Below, piece by piece: positions 1 to 11,900 of a stretch of DNA of 64,000 nucleotides. The DNA lies in contig CH003204.1 in NCBI GenBank assembly GCA_000149265.1, positions 598,966 through 662,965 on the forward strand. The letters run 5' to 3'. A model generated the notes under the pieces. It searched no databases. It was not told the DNA's origin and was given only the letters and a program-made list of their open reading frames with translations. Both the position numbers and the translations under genes were made by a program. Position 1 is the first letter of the stretch. Every line of letters begins with the position of its first letter. The DNA is from Ciona savignyi (Eukaryota; Chordata; Ascidiacea; Phlebobranchia; Cionidae).

Positions 1-108
1 TGCAAGCCTTCGGCTGAAAGGTGACGCACTTAACCACTAGACTAATCTGTCGGACGAATTAATCTGTTTTCACCAGTTCCCACCTTTACCTGACCGACCA
101 CTGACCAG

Positions 109-3100
109 TCTTCAAGCAGCCGAAAAAAAGACGAAAAAGCAAGTTGGTGGCAAACCCAGCATATTGGTGGGCGATGATTATGGGGTTAACTGCAAAGCAA
201 ATGAAAAATTCCTAAATCTGTTGCTCAACCATCCACGACTTGGAAATTCATCAGTTCTGCAGAAGTTTATTCGTGAAAAAGAGGTACGTTTGTGAAAATT
301 GTTAAAAAATTGTATATATCTACAAATGATTTTAATTTTTGATGCATTATTTCTATTTTTGATACACTTGTACATTTAATACAATATTTGTATTTTAATA
401 CATTAATTGTGTTTTTGATATAACAAATACCAAGTTTTAATTTTAATATTTGTACATAGCTGTGTTTGCCATTTCTAAAGTAGCTAATCCATTTGGCAAA
501 GTAAAACAATTAAAAAAAATTCAGGATATGGATGAGAAAAAGGAAGGTATGGGTTTTATCCTCACCCTGATCACTTCTGTTCTACTGTGTTCTGTTGCCA
601 CAATCGATGGAACACTGAAATTATATCAAACATACTGCGCATGACAATACCGCTAGCTTTTAAATTATCGGCAACAATTACCCTTACAATAATGAATATT
701 GTTGTCTCACGTAGTCAACTAGAATACATTATCATCGAAATAGTACAGTTACCGGTACCATATTTATCTGTAGGCCCCACCAAGGGTAAAAGTCCGACGA
801 GGCATATTTGGGGTACTTACGAAGGTAGTGGATGACATACGGGTTTCAAACTTCAAAGACAGCGATCAAGACTTCCAACAAACCAGAGTCAGTAACGAAG
901 AGAATATTAAAGACATGAAACAAGCTGCAAGCTCTTTTCAGAAGATTGTCGACACTCAGCACAGTAAGCAACTGTTCATTCTATCTCAATCGTAATGGGT
1001 TTTGTATTTGCATTGACAGTTAACTACAGGCCAAAGAATGTCCATTCTTGAGTCAAGAATTAAATTCGGTATTCATTTTTGATCCCATCACATTTAAATT
1101 ACGTACACATAGTAGAACAAAATCCATTTTTTAAGTAATTTAGATTAAAAATAAGAAAAAGGGTTAAATTATTTATTTTATTATTAATATTTCCTTATTA
1201 TTGATTTTAGGATAATTCTACAAATTAAACTGATTCGAATAAGGCCCACACAGACTGAATGGTTGCCAACTCTGCCTTTTTAATTTTGATTTTTGTACTC
1301 CAATTTTGTACTAAAATTCTGTATAATCCAACCAAATTGCATATTGAAGGGATATGCCATCGTCGACAAAACAGCAACTTTACTTTTAGCGCATATGTAG
1401 TTTAATTTTTCTTTTCAGGAATATCTAATGCTTACACTGAGATCTACTCACTTCTTCAGCAAATGGCGGTAGATCATGCTACACCAGTATTTTCGAGCCA
1501 GTAAGTTCATTAAAAATAAGAGTGTATTTCAGTCACATACCAGTAGTGCATATTGCACCTGAAAAAAAACAAACATAAAATTCTAAAGCTACAGCCAGAA
1601 TACTATTGATAGTAGACTACTTGCATCACTGCCTTTGTTTTCTGATCTTTTTGTTAGGTTAATTTTCCAATGTGTTGTATTTTCTGCATGTGCACTGTCA
1701 GGTTACTAGAGTTATTACAGTTTGATAAGGTGAAGATATGTCTACCTAATTCATCCACCCATTTTAACTAAATTTAAATATTAAGTTGCTTATCCCTAAG
1801 TTTAAATATAGTCCCTAAGTTTAATTTTAAATATTGTCCCTAAGTTTAATTTTAAATATTGTCCCTAAGTTTAGGTATCAAGTCCATAAGTTTAAATATA
1901 AAGTCGCTTATATGTATACCTCCTTTAGTAGACAATCTGACACACTACCTTATCACTGTGATAATTTCAAGGCTGACCTCTCCTTTGAACGAAGCAATCC
2001 AGCATGCAAGCGAGTTGTCCAACGTCAACGCAACAAACAGCCAACGGTCACTAGGCTCCACCTTACACCTCTACGCTGGCTATTCCCAGTCCCAGCACGA
2101 CATGCTGCAGAAGAGGGTGCAGAAGGCAATTGAACTTGCCGGCGCAAAGAGAAATTATGAGAAAGCAAAGCCGCAGAAGAAAACGCAGGTGACAACTCAG
2201 TTGTTGAAGCTTTTTTGTAAATTTTGCCATGTTGAGTAGGATTCTATAGTTTAGTTTATTTTTTAATCGTTTGTTATATTAAAGAAGAATAGCACAGGTA
2301 TTTAAAAAAGAATAAGAAAAAACGACAAAACTTCAGTAGTTAAAACACAGCTGTAAATACACAGCGGTAAAAACACACAAAATAGTAGAAAAAAAACGTT
2401 GTTACAACTTACGATAAATACAACATACATTTATTGTGGCATCAAAATTATTTATAATAATATCAACCAAACTGTATCTTTATACAAAAAGTGTGCCAGT
2501 ACTACCCATTACTAATAAGCATTTTTGAGTATTAGAAACATATATATCTCATCAATGGGTAACATCACTTTCTGTTTTTGTTCAAATAGAATTAACACCA
2601 TATGGTACTTATTCAAATAGAATTCCGTTATATTTGTTTAGTTTATTTTTTTACTTCTTTTTTTTTTAAAAAGAATGACATAATTAATTAAAGTCAAGGA
2701 GACAGGATAAAACAGCAAAACTATAGAAGTTCAAACACATCAGTAATTAGACACTGTAAAAGTTGAAAAAAATAACATGGTTTTCTACTTTCTCTTTCTT
2801 AACCAGGCTCATTAAGAAAGGTACATTAGAAGGAACAATTTACTTGCAAAAAATCGAAAGAAATAGCCATTAGAAAACAAAAACATACACAAAATTAATA
2901 AGCATATTAAATTTATGACACATTGCATATATTAATTACCTGCAGCTCAAAGGATATGAGGTCATAACACCAACAGTTTGTTATGCAGGATACACTTGAT
3001 TTACTTATTATTTTATTTAGCAATCGGTAAAACATTATAACAAGGAAAGTCATTTTTTAACTGGGTGTAAGGAATTTAGATAATCTGAAACAAATTACAA

Positions 3101-5401
3101 TTTATATTAGATCTTTACAACTAACAAACATCATTTAAATGAAGTGAAATTAATATTAAATTTTTGGCGGCAAGTAACTAGTAAGTTTCCATTCATCCTG
3201 TTTGACTTTCCTCTTAGTTAAAAATGTAATCTGCAACCCCACCCTCATTATGGTATTGTAAAGTATTTTCTGAATTGCAAAACTCCCAGATTTTTTGTTT
3301 TATTTTTGGTTAAGTTGGTTGACGCATTTAGCCAAATGTTTGAAGGATTCAAACTGATTGCTAGCTGGGTCAAAAGATTATCTGACAATTGATGTGTTAT
3401 AACGCTCCTTGCGTTTTCCCGTTCACAGAATAAAACATCAATATCTCAATCTATCTTATCTTAAAATAATCAACCCCAGTTTTTCTAAGCCACATGTTGT
3501 AAAACAATTTTTACTTGGCCTTTTTTTAATTTGTACTGTATATAAACAAAGTTAAACGTTTACTCTGCAATTATATAGAGATATATCCTATAGATATATC
3601 GTCTTCTGTGGCTTTTTATACATCACACCAGTTTCATCGTTAACTTGGTAATAACTACCTTAACATAATGGCAAATATCACGTGACTTGAATTATGTACA
3701 ATTGTGTCTACCCAAACTAAGGCACTGACAGTACGGATTTCTTATAAATCGTTGTTTTGGTACATGAATAAGAACCAGAAATAAAGCTTATAAATTTTAA
3801 AGGTAAATCAACAATAATAAGGTCATGCTGTTTGCCTGTTTCTAACCCACAAGTTCTTAAGTCATACCCGTTTTACTATTCAATTGACAACCCCTAATAT
3901 TAGATAATTCTGTCTAAAACATCTTAAAACTTCTAACCTCGGCAAAAAAGTGAATAGTTATATGATAAGTGGTGTTTAATTTTTTTCCTTATCTTCTATT
4001 TATAATTTATCGCAACAAAATAATAATATACCTGTTGTATTTGTGTATTGGAGGTACTTGGTAGTAAATCGTAGTGAGTGAATTAAAAACGAAAACACGT
4101 CAGGTTATTTAGCACGAAATACACGCAAGAATGTAACATTCCAAAGTAAATGATTATTACATGAATGCGGGCATGATTACAGAGCACGCATGATTACAGT
4201 GCACCAAATAACTGTGGAATCCTGCACGTATTACTGCAGGGATAGAAATTGCCGCGTTAATGCATTTCCCCAACAATACCCTTACCAACCACACAGTGTT
4301 ATACATCAAAGCTTGAGGTGTGTCATTTTCCCATACATTATAAAAAACAGTAGAAATGATGTATTTTAATATAATGCAAATATGCACATGTCTTAGGCTG
4401 AAAATGATATGAGAAAGTTGGAGAATGAATTAGAAGTGATGACGTCTTTAGCCAAACCAGAGCTGGAGAGATATAACAGACAGAGGATTCTTGCTCTACA
4501 GGCTGGTTTGACACAACTTGCAGACTCAGAGGTGAGTATTTAAGACCATACTTTTTAAATTTTTTCTATTGTATTGGTATATAACAAAAAATGTTTGTAA
4601 AGCTAGTCGGTTGTGTCCTTGGGAAAGGCACTAAACGGACATTGCCCCGAACCCAGCGGATTGAATAGGTTTTACCAAATTGAAGGAACATGTCTATCAT
4701 ATACAACACACTGCAATAGCTCCGGTTACCCGACGATGGGCGCGAAGGTGATCTGACATTGCCCGGTGTGTTAATCACCTTGGTTTTCCCATTTACGGGG
4801 ATAAACATAAATATTCTATCCTATATCCTATCCTAAATGAGGACACTTGTGATGCTTGCTTATCCTGGGTAAACACAGAATGCATTAGAACAGGTTTAAT
4901 ATGTTTGACAGCCTTATGCTCGCAGTTATGTATGGGGGCAGTTAAAGTGTGTCGCGTATGCTGCAGACATTGCTGTAGTTTTTGTTTAAACTTAGTAATT
5001 TTTTTATATTATGGTCTCCACTGTTCTTTAACCGTGTAACTACGTAAATTAAAAATTTAAATAAAAAAAATTAAATAGTTTGTTTAACTAGGTTTAACTG
5101 ACATATGTTAATTGACTTGCCCAAGTACACAACCGATTTTATATTTTTTACATAATTATGTGAAAAGTATGGGCGGATCCACAGTAGCCCTAGGACCAAA
5201 AAAATAATGTTTTTTTTTGCACAAAGTCGTTGCATTTTAATATGGCACTTATATAATATAAACCAAATGGCACTAATATAAGTCCAATTTTGAAACCCAG
5301 TACTGTAATAGGATATTTTAATTTTTACTTCTCAGATTAAGAATTCTCGAGATGCAGTTGCTGTGTTCGCCAAGTCATGCTCCTGTGTGCAGCAAATGTA
5401 A
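109..5401 (+). CDS. PX-BAR sorting nexin, 3' part (six exons)
   Basis: Exons 109-283, 774-963, 1419-1500, 1972-2188, 4397-4531 and 5336-5401 (stop TAA) join with matching phases to give about 288 residues; the 5' part lies before the window. The first exon holds the end of a PX domain (FLNLLLNHPRLGNSSVLQKF), the part that closes the phosphoinositide-binding fold. A linker containing GIFGVLTKVVDDI follows, then a long helical C-terminus rich in Lys, Glu and Gln (for example AENDMRKLENELEVM) as in a BAR dimerisation domain. Sorting nexins of this type coat endosomal tubules and sort cargo. The linker and C-terminus recall SNX5/SNX6, but SNX4 or SNX7/30 cannot be excluded, so no symbol is given. 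Splice sites are GT-AG. The large intron 2189-4396 has no recognisable gene content. Confidence is high for a PX-BAR nexin and low for the subfamily. Confidence 0.75.
1795..1912. repeat. Short minisatellite in a sorting-nexin intron
   Basis: About four degenerate copies of a 25-30 base unit containing CCCTAAGTTTAA stand in tandem, ending about 60 bases before the exon at 1972. Confidence 0.7.
2189..4396. other. Large intron of the sorting nexin, no gene seen
   Basis: AT-rich intron sequence with poly-A and poly-T runs. I find no exon-like ORF, no tRNA and no clear transposon. Confidence 0.6.
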
Positions 5402-5945
5402 GGAAATCCAGTCATCAATTACTATACCCTTCAAAGTTTCATATTCTGATTTTAAATGTTAACCCCTTCACGATTGCGGCTGCACTTTATTTCATTGTGA
5501 TGATTCCTTTGTTCGGTGATTCATTTCTATTATTGTTGCCACATTGTAATTTCCCACCACTTTTATTACACCCTCACTATATGCATATGCAATTGTGGAT
5601 AGACCTAGCAGTTTACCAGTTATCCATTCTATTTTATATACCCCATAATAAGTATTACTTTTTCGTCGAGTTATTGTGACGACAATTAATTTTTTAATAT
5701 ATTGAAATTGTGAAATCCGCAGTAAGCAATTTACTTTTAGGTTAAACTAATGTATCACAGTCAAAGTTTGATTTATGTTGGAAAATAACCAACAATTTTA
5801 GACATATCACCGCAGTTGTGACTTTAATATAATGTAGATCAACAGTTTACCTTCTAATTTAATGTTTATTCTATTTAAAGTATGCTTGCTGCTTCTTGAT
5901 TATGAGATAGTGCAATATACTAATTCACCCGTGCCTACTCTTTCA

Positions 5946-5951
5946 AATAAA
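5946..5951 (+). terminator. Candidate polyadenylation signal AATAAA of the sorting nexin
   Basis: AATAAA lies 545 bases after the nexin stop codon, in an AT-rich stretch. It is the clearest plus-strand signal before the convergent minus-strand gene that ends at 6111. Confidence 0.4.
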
Positions 5952-6110
5952 ACTGTATTCTCGAAAAGTGTGTTTTCAGGTGTTTTCACCGAATCGAAGA
6001 AAAGGGAAATTTACAAAAAAAAACACTCTCAAATTGAAAACGTTTAATAGAAGTACAAAAACAACAGTGAAATAAATCTTTTGCTGGATGTTTTAAATTA
6101 CCAGTAGAAG

Positions 6111-7967
6111 CTAATTGTATTGCACGAAATACGAAGAGGGGCACATGAAACAGCAAGCAAGGGTGCTTAAAAACTTAATAATTCTGTTTTTACTTTTCTT
6201 GGATCGGTCGTTTTTCTGCCCTCTATTTTTCGGTATTTCTGGTGAACCATTAACTGGGGATATGTTACCACAATTTTCAGCACCAGGTGTCGCTAAAGAG
6301 CTATCTTGATCAATTTCTGGTGCTTCCTGAGAAATTTCGTAGCATTCTTCTTCCGTCGTATCCGTTTGTTCTGTCCGATTCGTCCGAATGCTCTGATTTT
6401 CAACAGCAGGTGTTTCTAAATCGCTATTTTGATCAATTTCTTGTGCTTGCTGGGCAAGGTCGTAGCTATCTTCTTTCACCGTATCCGATTCGTCCGTTCT
6501 CTCTTCAGGAACGTAAACTCCATTATCCAACAAATCAACCACCACACATTCGCTTCCAGGGGTTGAAACATCATCCGAAAAAGTTTGTTCCCCTTCGTCG
6601 GTTTCTTTCTCGTCCTGTTCGCTTACATCGTCGATAAAAACCTGGTCGCCATATTTGTCCACACCTTGGAACCTCTGGCCGCCAGTGAGCTCTTTTTTAG
6701 CGTGATCGGTGTAGAAGTTGACGAAATCTTCCAACGTCTGGCGTTTTCTCTCTTTTCTGCGGCTGAAAACCTTTCCCTGCGTCGTAGCGTTTTCTTCTTC
6801 GTCTGATGACTCGCACTGAAGCGCTTTCCTCATCCTCGGCGAAATCCGCCGTCTCGGGCTGATAATGTTCTTCCGGAACTTGGACAAAAGGTTCTCTTTC
6901 CATTGTTCCTCTTCCTTTTCTCTTTGTTCCTCATCAATGCGGTCGGCAAGGAAATCCAGGTCAGCCCCGTAATTCACCACCTCAGAACCCCCATTCGAGC
7001 ACTGCTGTACGTCATCATCAATGACGTTTTCACCATCCTTAACGTCATTATAAATGACGTTTCTATCATCCACTACGTCATTATCAATGACGTTTCTACC
7101 ATCCACTACGTCATTATCAATGACGTTTCTACCATCTTCATCTACGACATCCTCAACGGAAATGACGTTGTCCAGACACGGTTTATAATCCTCGTTCTCA
7201 CTGTCAGTGTCTTTGTTCCCGTCGCTGAAATCCATAGTTTCACCCTCTTGTCCCTCTCCGATTGCATCATCCAGATACTTGAAACAATCCTCCTCGGGAC
7301 TTAACCCGTCCTCTTGCAGCTCGGTTACAAAATCAACCCGACTTTCACCAGATGATTCTTCGATTGTATAATTGGAGAAAACCTTACCATCCTCAATATC
7401 CTTACTGTCGTCCAGCGGATCTCGGAAACTCACCCTCTTTTTCCTACGACCAAACCTATCTGTACACTCGGGGGGTTCGTTTAGGTTGCTTTTTCGGATG
7501 CTCTCTTCGTCTGTTGTACTTTCCTCGTCCTCCGGAGTTCCTGGATCGAATTTAGCGATCAGTGATTTGTAGTTGTCCAGCAGATCGTCATCGTACATAT
7601 CCGGTGTCAGCGTGACGTCAGAAAAGTCGTCATCGCTTCCATCCTCGTACTCAGCGTCCGGAGATTCGGTGGTAGACGCTGACAGCGACACATCAACGCA
7701 CCAAGGTAACGTCTGCTCTGGTGCATCATCGTGTACGATTACCTCTTCATCCCCGCAGTAAACATCAGCGCCTCTGGCGTCATTTTCATCTTTAAACTGC
7801 CCCACATCACACCTGTTATCGTCACAACCAGGGTCCTTATCATCGAAGTTTTCCTCTATGTCCGGGAACTCTAATTCCACTTTTTCGTATTTTAACAACT
7901 TCCTTACCGGTTCGGATTTCTGAACCGCTTCGTCTGACAAACTTCGCGGTCTTTTCGGCGAATTCAT
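6111..7967 (-). CDS. Acidic, low-complexity 618-residue protein, unknown function
   Basis: A single uninterrupted reading frame that I do not recognise. The composition is strongly biased to Asp and Glu, with Ser/Asp/Glu-rich patches (SSDEEE, DDSKDIED) typical of disordered proteins and casein kinase 2 sites. Residues near 175-188 read RRKKRVSFRDPL; the RVSF core matches the RVxF docking motif for protein phosphatase 1. Four tandem copies of an 11-residue unit (consensus DGRNVIDNDVV) lie near residues 275-320. Basic stretches near 365-410 (SPRRRISPRMRK, RRKERKRQ) could act as nuclear localisation signals. The tail has a basic run and then a Cys-rich hydrophobic end (ACCFMC). The start ATG is the first in frame and is followed at once by a charged sequence. 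A nuclear or chromatin role is a guess from composition only. The many overlapping frames on the plus strand are shadows of its biased codons. Confidence 0.75.
   Translation of the reverse strand: MNSPKRPRSLSDEAVQKSEPVRKLLKYEKVELEFPDIEENFDDKDPGCDDNRCDVGQFKDENDARGADVYCGDEEVIVHDDAPEQTLPWCVDVSLSASTTESPDAEYEDGSDDDFSDVTLTPDMYDDDLLDNYKSLIAKFDPGTPEDEESTTDEESIRKSNLNEPPECTDRFGRRKKRVSFRDPLDDSKDIEDGKVFSNYTIEESSGESRVDFVTELQEDGLSPEEDCFKYLDDAIGEGQEGETMDFSDGNKDTDSENEDYKPCLDNVISVEDVVDEDGRNVIDNDVVDGRNVIDNDVVDDRNVIYNDVKDGENVIDDDVQQCSNGGSEVVNYGADLDFLADRIDEEQREKEEEQWKENLLSKFRKNIISPRRRISPRMRKALQCESSDEEENATTQGKVFSRRKERKRQTLEDFVNFYTDHAKKELTGGQRFQGVDKYGDQVFIDDVSEQDEKETDEGEQTFSDDVSTPGSECVVVDLLDNGVYVPEERTDESDTVKEDSYDLAQQAQEIDQNSDLETPAVENQSIRTNRTEQTDTTEEECYEISQEAPEIDQDSSLATPGAENCGNISPVNGSPEIPKNRGQKNDRSKKSKNRIIKFLSTLACCFMCPSSYFVQYN
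6993..7142 (-). repeat. 33-base coding repeat, four copies
   Basis: Four tandem 33-base units encode an 11-residue repeat inside the acidic protein. On the plus strand each unit contains AATGACGTTTCTACCATC or a close variant. Units differ by a few bases only, so the expansion is fairly recent. Confidence 0.8.
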
Positions 7968-8929
7968 ATCAGCTGTACCTCCTACAGCCTATCCTACACT
8001 ACAATACCCAAACCTAAGCCTTTCGTTGCGTTTTGGTAAAGACAGGAAACTGCAGATGTATATCACTGTGCTGCAGACGCATTTCCGCTAACTGCGCGTT
8101 TTCTGCGCGTATAACATGCGAAACGACGCGTATAGAGAACCATTTTAATGCCAGGAAGCAATATTCTGATAAACACAATGCACTGCTATAATACTAGATA
8201 GATAAAAATGAATCGAAATAAAACAAAAATTGAAACGTCATTTTCAGCGCACCTACGGTTGATTGACAGCCACCGACGTGATTTCACGTCACATAATTAT
8301 TATAAACGTAAAAAGCACCAATAATTAAGAATTTTAACGTAATGGCCCTTTGGAAACTAATGAATCACACCTAGTGCGATAATCTATTGGGATAAATATC
8401 AAAGATGGCGGAAAATTCGGTCCACTATAAAACGATGATTGGCTAATACAAGAGTACAGAAACTTATACAGTAGGGTAAGCAGAACTAAAAAGAGTTAAA
8501 TAAAACAGCTTTAAACTGTGTGGGCCGCCGTAGTATTTGAAAGCGCGGTGAAAAAAAAGATTCAATGATATAAAACACAGTGGCACATGTACAATGGCAA
8601 TGGGGGTACAGGTATGTCGTTGAAGCTGATTTGCACAACATGAGTATGGTGTGCTGGAAGGGGGGGGGGTATTCCGTTCACGGAAAGTATAATCCGTTTA
8701 CGGAAAATATAATCCGTTTGCAGAAAGAATATTCCGTTTGCGGAAAAGATATTCCGTTTGCGGAAAGGATATTACATTTGCGGAAAGGATAATCCGTTTG
8801 CGGAAAGGATATTTCGTTTGCGGAAAGGATATTCCGTTTGCGACGAACCCCAGCAGCTTAAGACATATTTATATATTTTTATGAACTTTAAAGGATGATG
8901 TTCGCGTTATAAAGCAGCCAAACACTGGG
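7968..8929. other. Intergenic region between the acidic-protein gene and EXTL3
   Basis: This holds the 5' flank of the acidic-protein gene and the 3' flank or UTR of EXTL3, both on the minus strand. Besides a minisatellite at 8669-8845 I see no coding sequence. A short plus-strand ORF at 8580 is created by the minisatellite. Confidence 0.6.
8669..8845. repeat. 20-base minisatellite with a hairpin in every unit
   Basis: About nine copies of a unit with consensus ATTCCGTTTGCGGAAAGG. Each unit contains TCCG-TTTG-CGGA, a 4-bp stem with a 4-base loop. It lies just downstream of the EXTL3 stop codon, so it may be transcribed in the 3' UTR. Confidence 0.85.
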
Positions 8930-11900
8930 CTATATAAATTTAAAGCATTTCTGCTTATCATGCGGAAGTCTGGTTTTGAACAAAATGGAGTCGACGCGAA
9001 GCTGTGTGTAAACGAGCGGCATGTAGCCGAATATCTTTACGAACGCGTTGATGCAAAGGTGGCGTTCGTCGAAGTGTTCTTGAGACTGGGACAACGCGAC
9101 AGGGCAGCCCGGGCAACGAAACGTCCATCGAGAAGTTACCTGAAACGCACACGTTGACTGAATAGGATATTTACATTTTACATATTGTTATTTCACCTCT
9201 AGTTTTAAGTAATGCCTTTTTACCACAATTTTACACTATTTTTAAGTAAACGTCCAGCGGGAAGTTACCTGAAACGCACACGTTGACTGTTTGAAGATTT
9301 GTCTTTTTTACAGATTGTCATTTTACCACTAGGATAGGATATTCAAGTTTATCACCGTGAATGGGAAAACCAAAAGGGGTGAACACACCGGCAATCGTCA
9401 GATCACTTCGCGCCCACCGTCGGGTTACCGGAGATATTGCAGTGTGTTGTGTATGATTTACACGTTCCTTTAATTTGATATTTAAGTGCCTTGTCCAACG
9501 TCACAAATAACTAGCTTGCGGCCAGATTCGAACCTTCAACCTTTCGGTTGAAAGGTGTCGCACTAAACCACCAGACTAACTGGTCGGACTAGCAATGCCT
9601 TTTTACCACTATTTTTAAGTAATACCGCAAGCGTAAATAGCAGAGCACAGTTTAAGGTCATGAAGACATAGCTAGGGACAATAATTTATTATTGAAGATG
9701 ATACAAATTTAAAAGATAACATTTTGCATACATACATATATATTGGTGACGTATTTTATTCCCATAATGCAAGCATCATGTTAGAATTCTGTCATTTGCA
9801 ATGAAGATGGTAACAGGTACGTAGCAAAAACGTATACAAGACGCAGATTTTCAATTAAAAATCATGCCTCCCATACGTTACGACTATTAAAACCCCAATT
9901 ACTGAACAAAAACACCTTATTACGTAATAAACTATTACAATCGTAACTTTTGGTTTTGTACAGAACTGTACAAGGTTGTGAGCTTGCCAATCTACCTCTT
10001 GGCAATTAGCACAGTGGGTTGAGCGTTTTCTTTCAGCACAAGGGTGATAGGATCTAAACTTGTCCATAGATAATCGGTTGTGTCTTTGAGCAACGCATTT
10101 AGTAGATATCGCCTGAACCCAGCAAAATAATGGATTCCAGTAAAATTGAAGGAACGTGTCTATCATATACAACACATTGTAAAAGCTCTGGTAACCCGAC
10201 GATGGACGCGAGGTGATCTGACGATTGCCCATGTTTTAACGCCCATTACTCACGTTGATAAAACATGTATATCTTCTCCTTACCTTAACTGGCGATTGTC
10301 TAGTGACATGGGATACAAGAAAGTTCATAGCTATGTCCTCACAGTTCATATGCTGATCCACTATAGCACGCACAGCCGGGGGCATCCAATTACTGTACAG
10401 GTACAGGTAGTACTGCGGAAAGAGAACTTGAAATAACCGTTTCCTGGACCTAGTGGTTTTATGGGTTAAAAAAACTGTTGAAAACTCTAATGAATTCAAC
10501 ATACAGTGAAAGCTATTGTGATTTAACATAAACATGAGGTAATTTGACTAATGCCCTTAACTTCAATATACAAGTAGTAGTGGGCTGCGGGTCGCTTTAC
10601 ATGACCGTTTTTAATTCCAGAAGTATTTATATACACCATTAGCTGTTTGACTGTTTATTTCAAACAAGGCACTTTCTGAACCAATGGATTATTACGATGA
10701 ACAAAAAAAAAATTATTTTAGAAATATGAGTGGAATAATGTGATGAATTGTAGGTAGAATCCACATAAGTCTCCTTTCCACATACAGCCTGTACATGAAA
10801 ATGCAATCCTGTATGATACAGGATTGCATTTTCAACATGGTTGTAACAATTCCAAATTGGAATTTGGAATTTCAACATGGTTGTATGAATTCCAAACCGG
10901 AATTTGGAATTTCAACATGGTTGTAGGAATTCCAAAAAGTAAAATTGTGTTCCAAAAATACTGGTAGACTCAAGTTTGTGGACCTCACCTTGTGCAGAAA
11001 CGCTGCCCCGGTCAACACCATGGATAGTTCGCACGTGTGGTTGGAGTTATACGACCACCCTCCGTGTCGTGGGTCCCACGCGTGGAACCGACCCGGGAAC
11101 CCAACTACGCGGTGTCGAGATTCACGCCAAACCCTGAAAACGGGGATTTTTAAAGGGGTCAATGGGAAATTTTGAAGGGTTAAATAAATTGTTGTTTAAG
11201 AGTGTTAGCTTAAATATGTTTATTTAAGTTTAATGAACAGAGGTATATTATAAACCTAAGTTTGTATACCAATATAATATATATATATATGAATGCAATA
11301 ATCTAAATACTAAAATTTGAATAATAAGCTGAATAATTTTGCAATAATCTGAATACTTTTGCAATAATCTGATACTTTTGCAATAATCTGAATACTTTTG
11401 CAATAATCTGAATAATTTTGCAATAATCTGAATACTTTTGCAATAATCTGAATCTTTTTGCAATAATCTGAACACTTTTGCCATCATCAAGATACTTTTA
11501 CAACAATCTGAATACTTTTACAACAATCTGAATACTTTTTTAACAATCTGAATACTTTTTCAACAATCTAAACACTTTTTTAACAATCTGAATACTTTTG
11601 CAATCATCTGAATACTTTTGCAATCATCTGAATCTTTTTGCAATAATCGTAATACTTTTGCAATAATCTGAATACTTTTGTAATAATCAAAATACTTTTG
11701 CAATCATCTAAATAATTTTGAAATAATCTAAATACTTTTCCAATATTCTGAATACTGAAATACATCCAACGTTAACAAGTATCCAGAAGAAGAAAAATTT
11801 TCTACCGGAATCCGAACAAGATCTCATCATGGCGAAGATGAGCGTCGTCATCTATCGAAAGCACAGCTTCCGTGTTGATCTCAGACCATGGAAGGAAACG

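Noticed and set aside
1834..2239. Two long overlapping plus-strand ORFs
   Set aside because: Only 1972-2188 in one frame is coding, as a sorting-nexin exon. The rest is intron read-through over a minisatellite and a shadow frame.
9855..10232. 125-codon minus-strand ORF
   Set aside because: It reads antisense through a decayed SINE and intron sequence and resembles no protein.
11248..11490. Minus-strand ORF with repeated LLQK units
   Set aside because: It is a translation of the 20-base minisatellite in an EXTL3 intron.
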